A stretch of DNA of 16,501 nucleotides from CAZJGF01 sp964545665. GTDB taxonomy: Bacteria; Chloroflexota; Dehalococcoidia; GIF9; AB-539-J10. Both the position numbers and the translations under genes were made by a program. Shown in pieces: positions 12,870 through 16,501 of the stretch. The notes beneath the pieces were generated by a model. It was not told the origin of the DNA, ran no database searches, and saw only the letters and a list, made by a program, of their open reading frames with translations. The DNA is taken from positions 1-16,501 of the forward strand of contig CAZJGF010000025.1 in NCBI GenBank assembly GCA_964545665.1, written 5' to 3'. Numbering within the stretch: position 1 is the stretch's first letter; every line of letters starts with the position of its first letter.

Positions 12870-14624
12870 ATGACTTCAGACGTAAATAAAAATCCATTAA
12901 AGATCACTGACCTCACTTTTCGTGATGGGCACCAATCTTTGCTGGCCACACGAGTGCGGACTAAGGACCTGGAGGCCATTGCCCCGGAGATGGATAAGGC
13001 TGGCTTTTGGTCCATGGAAATTTGGGGAGGGGCTACCTTTGACGTTATGACTCGCTTTCTGAATGAAGACCCCTGGGAGAGGATACGCATCCTAAAGAAA
13101 CTAATGCCACATACGCAACTTCAAATGTTGCTTCGCGGGCAGAATCTGGTCGGCTATCGCAACTACGCTGACGATGTAGTTACTGCTTTTGTTCACCACG
13201 CTGCAGACTGTGGCATTGATGTATTCCGTGTCTTCGATGCTGTTAACGATGAACGCAATTTTGGGACTGCCTTTAAAGCTATCAAGGACCGCGGTAAGCA
13301 TATCCAGGGCTCGCTGTGTTACTCGCTCACTGAGCCAAAATTGGGCGGGCCTGTTTACAATATTGATTACTACGTGAATAAAGCTCTCATAGTTCAAGAT
13401 ATGGGAGCTGATAGCCTGTGTGTTAAAGATATGGCCGGGCTTATTGCTCCCGACGATGCTTATAACTTAGTTAACGCCCTGAAGCAAGCCTTAAGAATAC
13501 CTGTTTGCCTTCATAGCCATTTCACCAGTGGCATGGCCGATATGAGCTTTCTAAAAGCCACTGAAGCTGGAGTAGACATCGTTGATACCTGTGTTGCTCC
13601 TTTTGCTCTGCGCACTTCCCATCCGGCAATAGAGCCAATCGTAGTAGCTCTCCGTGGCACTCCTCGAGATACCGGGCTTGACCTGGAACACCTCCTTAAG
13701 CTGGACGAGTATTTTGAATCTATAGGCCCCAAATACCGTGACTTCCTAGACACCACCAAGATGTCGGTAATCGATACCCGGGTGCTACGGCATCAAATTC
13801 CAGGGGGAATGTTTACTAACATGGTAGCTCAGCTAAGAGAAGCTAATGCCCTCGATAGATTATCTGAAGTCTATGCTGAGCTTCCACGAACTCGGAGGGA
13901 ATTGGGGTACCCACCTCTGGTCACACCTACTAGCCAAATTGTGGGCACTCAGGCAATTGACAATGTCCTCTTTGGCAGATATAAGGTTATTTCTGAACAA
14001 GTTAAGGACTATGTCTATGGCCTTTATGGCAAGCCGCCAGCTCCTATCGACCCCAAAGTGCAAAAAGTGATTCTCAAGGGTTATGAAAGAGGCGAACAAC
14101 CAATCACCAGCCGAGCTGCTCATATATTAGAGCCCGAATTAGACAAGGCTGCGCAAGCGACTAAAGACGTTGCCAAAGACATCGGCGATGTCCTTATTTA
14201 CGCCCTTTATCCCACCACTGGGATGCGTTTCCTTAGATGGAAGTATGGCTTAGAACAGCCACCACCTGAAACCAAACCAAGGACTCTAGAAGATGTAAAA
14301 CGAGAGGACGAACTCATAGCCAAAGTCAAGTCTGGCAAGTTGTTTGAAAAGGTTGAAGCGCCAGCAGAAATAGAGGAAGAGGCAAAAGCAGTGGAGGAGG
14401 AAGTTGTTGCTGGGACTCCTTTGCTGGCACCAATGCCAGGCACGGTCATACGCTATTTAGTAAAAGAAGGAGATGAGGTTAAAGCTGGTGATGGTGTAGT
14501 CATTCTAGAGGCAATGAAGATGGAAAATGTTTTACCTGCTCCTGAAGATGGCAAGATTAAGGCCATGAACTTTAAACCTGGTGATAAGGTAAATACTAAT
14601 GAGGTGCTGGCAATAATTGTCTAA
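12870..14624 (+). CDS. PycB/OadA-type pyruvate-oxaloacetate carboxyltransferase with fused biotin carrier domain
   Basis: Transfers a carboxyl group between biotin and pyruvate/oxaloacetate. Of 584 aa, residues 10-270 are the DRE-TIM carboxyltransferase barrel: LTFRDGHQS (15-23, metal ligand Asp19), VKDMAG (185-190, with Lys186 expected to be carbamylated) and LHSHFTSG (214-221, metal ligands His215 and His217). The PYC C-terminal conserved domain runs to about 460. A Glu/Pro/Ala-rich linker (about 497-517) leads to a biotinyl domain with EAMKMEN (547-553), biotin on Lys550, 34 residues from the end. The architecture is that of archaeal PycB, oxaloacetate decarboxylase alpha, or a fusion of transcarboxylase 5S and 1.3S. 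AGAGGAGA precedes the ATG. The stop overlaps the possible TTG start of the next gene. Confidence 0.93.
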   Translation: MTSDVNKNPLKITDLTFRDGHQSLLATRVRTKDLEAIAPEMDKAGFWSMEIWGGATFDVMTRFLNEDPWERIRILKKLMPHTQLQMLLRGQNLVGYRNYADDVVTAFVHHAADCGIDVFRVFDAVNDERNFGTAFKAIKDRGKHIQGSLCYSLTEPKLGGPVYNIDYYVNKALIVQDMGADSLCVKDMAGLIAPDDAYNLVNALKQALRIPVCLHSHFTSGMADMSFLKATEAGVDIVDTCVAPFALRTSHPAIEPIVVALRGTPRDTGLDLEHLLKLDEYFESIGPKYRDFLDTTKMSVIDTRVLRHQIPGGMFTNMVAQLREANALDRLSEVYAELPRTRRELGYPPLVTPTSQIVGTQAIDNVLFGRYKVISEQVKDYVYGLYGKPPAPIDPKVQKVILKGYERGEQPITSRAAHILEPELDKAAQATKDVAKDIGDVLIYALYPTTGMRFLRWKYGLEQPPPETKPRTLEDVKREDELIAKVKSGKLFEKVEAPAEIEEEAKAVEEEVVAGTPLLAPMPGTVIRYLVKEGDEVKAGDGVVILEAMKMENVLPAPEDGKIKAMNFKPGDKVNTNEVLAIIV

Positions 14625-14628
14625 TCAG

Positions 14629-15882
14629 ATGGGTAAGACGCTAGCAGAAAAAATCTTAGCTGCTAAATCAAAACCCGACGCCAGAGCTGGAGATATCGTT
14701 ATCGCCAAAGTAGATCTAGTCTTCGTTCAGGATAGCTCTGGGCCTCTAGCTATAAGACAATTCAAAGAGCTTGGCTTCGACAATATAGCCGAGCCGCGGA
14801 ACTCACTGGTTTTCCTTGACCATGCCGCCCCCAGTCCAGCCAGACAGCTTTCTAATGACCATATGTTTCTGCGTCAATTTGCCAAGGAAACTGGATGCTG
14901 CATCAGCGACGTAGGCGATGGAGTCTGCCATCAATTGGTGGCCGAGCGCTTCGCCAGGCCCGGAGACATAATCGTTGGCTCTGACTCCCATACTGTTACC
15001 GCTGGTGCCTTTGCTGCTTTTGCCACTGGCATGGGTTCCAGTGATATAGCAGTGACTTTAGCTTTAGGCAAGACCTGGTTTCGTGTACCCGAGACTTTTT
15101 TCATCAATCTCAGCGGCAGCTTCCCTGAAGGAGTATATGCCAAGGACTTGATTCTCTACCTGATAGGTCAAATTGGAGCTGATGGCGCTACTTACAAAGC
15201 TTTAGAATTTGGTGGCGAAGCTTTGACCCATATGACCATGTCGCAACGCCTCACCATAGCTAACATGACCGTGGAGGCTGGGGCCAAAGTCGGTTTGTTT
15301 CCCAGTGATGAGGTGACTCAACAGTTCTTAGCAAGTCAGGGCCGCGGTGACAGCTATAAACCACTTTGCCCCGATACCGATGCGCACTACGAGCGAGACA
15401 TACCGCTGAATCTCAGTGAGCTCGAGCCAATGGTCTCTTTGCCCCATACCGTGGATAATGTTCTACCAGTTAGTAAAGCAAGAGGAGTCAAAATCCAACA
15501 GGTGTTCATCGGGACTTGTACCAATGGGCGTCTTGAGGATTTAGCTGTAGCTTCTAACATATTACAGGGCAGGAAAAGACATCCCGCTACCAGATTGCTA
15601 ATAGCACCAGCTTCACGGCAAGTATTTATTCAAGCTATGGAATTAGGTTATATTCGAAGTCTAATTGAAGCGGGAGCAGTTATCTTGCCCCCGGGCTGCG
15701 CTGCTTGCCTTGGTCTTCACCAGGGAGTGCTGGGAGATGACGAAGCTTGCCTTTCCACTGCCAACCGTAACTTCAAGGGTAGGATGGGCAATCCTGAAGC
15801 TACGATATACTTAGCCAGTCCAGCCACGGCTGCTGCCTCAGCTGTAAAGGGTGAGATCACCGACCCCAGGGAGATTATGTAA
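14629..15882 (+). CDS. LeuC-like aconitase-family hydro-lyase large subunit
   Basis: Large, [4Fe-4S]-carrying subunit of a two-part aconitase-superfamily hydro-lyase (3-isopropylmalate dehydratase, homoaconitase or aconitase). The 417 aa have the cluster ligands Cys297 (GTCTNG), Cys357 and Cys360 (PGCAAC), the active-site FLDHAAPS (62-69), GVCHQL (98-103) and GSDSHTVTAGAFAAFATG (117-134). The size and the VCHQ element fit the archaeal-type LeuC/HacA branch rather than long bacterial aconitases. The start is ambiguous: ATG 14629 gives the family-like MGKTLAEKIL, while TTG 14617 has a GAGGTG about 10 nt upstream and overlaps the pycB-like stop. Either way translation is coupled to that gene. 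Specificity is discussed with the small subunit; leucine genes are absent here. Confidence 0.9.
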   Translation: MGKTLAEKILAAKSKPDARAGDIVIAKVDLVFVQDSSGPLAIRQFKELGFDNIAEPRNSLVFLDHAAPSPARQLSNDHMFLRQFAKETGCCISDVGDGVCHQLVAERFARPGDIIVGSDSHTVTAGAFAAFATGMGSSDIAVTLALGKTWFRVPETFFINLSGSFPEGVYAKDLILYLIGQIGADGATYKALEFGGEALTHMTMSQRLTIANMTVEAGAKVGLFPSDEVTQQFLASQGRGDSYKPLCPDTDAHYERDIPLNLSELEPMVSLPHTVDNVLPVSKARGVKIQQVFIGTCTNGRLEDLAVASNILQGRKRHPATRLLIAPASRQVFIQAMELGYIRSLIEAGAVILPPGCAACLGLHQGVLGDDEACLSTANRNFKGRMGNPEATIYLASPATAAASAVKGEITDPREIM

Positions 15883-15922
15883 TGGGTCCCCTTAGAATTC
15901 CAAGAATCTTAAGGGAGTAGTC

Positions 15923-16441
15923 ATGCGAATGCCTGACATAAGGCTTAAAGGCAAAGCTATTAAATTAGGTGATAATATCTCCACGGACCTTATCATTCCT
16001 GGCAGGTTTACCTATCTACGGAGTAACCTGCCTGAGCTTGCCAAACACGTCTTGGAGGATACTATTCCGGGATTTACCTCTAGAGTACAACCTGGCAATT
16101 TCCTGGTTGCTGGCAAAAATTTTGGCCTTGGTTCCAGTCGAGAGCACGCTCCTATAGTAATCAAAATGTCAGGGATAAGCGCCATTCTAGCCAAGTCAGC
16201 AGCTCGCATCTTCTTCAGAAACGCCATAAACCAGGGAATGCCCATCTTGTTGTGCGACACCGATAGAATCAACAGTGGTGATGAATTAGAGATAGATTTA
16301 ACTGGCGGGATGGTGATTGACTTGACTGCTGGAATCGAACTGAGTTGCAGCAAAATACCGCGGTTGATGTCTGCTATCCTTAAGGAAGGCGGGCTTATTC
16401 CCTATATAAAAAAGCACAAGGATTTTGCAGGTTTCTCTTAA
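15923..16441 (+). CDS. LeuD-like hydro-lyase small subunit with YLRS substrate loop
   Basis: Small swivelling subunit of the same hydro-lyase; it closes the active site and chooses the substrate. Its 172 aa show GDNISTDLIIPGR (16-28), GKNFGLGSSREHAP (64-77) with the Ser-Arg catalytic loop, and ARIFFRNAINQG (94-105). The substrate-recognition loop reads YLRS (31-34). In methanogen enzymes YLRT marks homoaconitase and YLVY marks isopropylmalate isomerase, so the Arg here favours a tricarboxylate such as cis-aconitate or homoaconitate. The start ATG 15923 is preceded by GGGAG at 5 nt; ATG 15929 is an alternative. It lies 40 nt after the large subunit. I leave out the leuD symbol because leucine synthesis is not supported by context. 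Confidence 0.9.
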   Translation: MRMPDIRLKGKAIKLGDNISTDLIIPGRFTYLRSNLPELAKHVLEDTIPGFTSRVQPGNFLVAGKNFGLGSSREHAPIVIKMSGISAILAKSAARIFFRNAINQGMPILLCDTDRINSGDELEIDLTGGMVIDLTAGIELSCSKIPRLMSAILKEGGLIPYIKKHKDFAGFS

Positions 16442-16480
16442 TTGTCTCTGATCTAGTTCAGATAGATAGGTGACACATAC

Positions 16481-16501
16481 ATGGGTTATGAAAGGGCGCT
16501 A
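16481..16501 (+). CDS. Start of a further gene, cut by the window edge
   Basis: AGGTGA (16468-16473) lies 7 nt before an ATG at 16481, and the frame is open for the 7 codons left (MGYERAL). It would be the next member of the operon, 39 nt after the small hydro-lyase subunit. Too little sequence remains to name it. Isocitrate or isopropylmalate dehydrogenase would fit the pathway, but the visible residues do not show this. Confidence 0.5.

Noticed and set aside
14617..14628. TTG start for the LeuC-like subunit overlapping the pycB-like gene
   Set aside because: Not excluded, but the ATG at 14629 gives the family-typical N-terminus (MGKTLAEKIL), so it was preferred. The TTG has the better-placed Shine-Dalgarno.
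1..16501. CRISPR array, insertion sequences, phage genes, toxin-antitoxin or defence islands
   Set aside because: I found no regularly spaced repeats, transposase or integrase motifs, long terminal inverted repeats or recognisable defence proteins; almost all DNA is occupied by metabolic genes.

Overview
The window is a dense bacterial chromosome segment of intermediate GC with strong Shine-Dalgarno sites, short gaps and no mobile elements, tRNA or rRNA genes, or CRISPR. The mix points to an anaerobic bacterium. It combines acyl-CoA metabolism, a PycB-type biotin carboxyltransferase, a split LeuC/LeuD-type aconitase-family enzyme and a folate operon with a QueD-like gene. My best guess is Chloroflexota, class Dehalococcoidia. 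This rests on the feel of the proteins and gene order, not on a marker gene.

Left part (1-2396): a diacylglycerol-kinase-family lipid kinase (+) converges with a metallo-beta-lactamase-fold hydrolase (-). The hydrolase is divergent from the next block across a 233-nt region with two back-to-back extended -10 promoters and a tRNA T-arm-like sequence between them. Central block (2397-8359, all +): acyl-CoA dehydrogenase, an MFS transporter with an unclear start, a secernin-like family C69 amidohydrolase, a fumarylacetoacetate-hydrolase-family enzyme and a short-chain dehydrogenase. This looks like a catabolic accessory set for an organic or acyl-CoA substrate, but the substrate cannot be read from sequence.

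Housekeeping block (8629-11122): a tiny basic ORF and a 110-aa hypothetical gene (-), divergent from a Trm112-like zinc-ribbon gene (+). The latter converges, with a 10-nt overlap, on the minus-strand operon folP-folK-queD. No folB sits in that operon; a COG0720 gene takes the place where it could be expected.

Right part (11238-16501, all +): a biotin-dependent acyl-CoA carboxyltransferase (12S/MmdA/PccB type), a PycB-type protein with a pyruvate/oxaloacetate carboxyltransferase domain fused to a biotin carrier domain, then a LeuC-like and a LeuD-like subunit, and the first codons of a further gene. No biotin carboxylase is present. The first two genes together hold all three parts of a Propionibacterium-type transcarboxylase (12S, 5S, 1.3S), with 5S and 1.3S fused. 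The small hydro-lyase subunit has a YLRS substrate loop, which resembles homoaconitase (YLRT) more than isopropylmalate isomerase. A coherent reading is oxaloacetate supply feeding an aconitase-like step toward 2-oxoglutarate.

Regulation: five intergenic promoters carry a perfect TGnTATAAT extended -10, and three of them predict very short or absent 5' leaders. These promoters, the transcarboxylase-like pair and the folB-less folate operon are the observations most worth following up.
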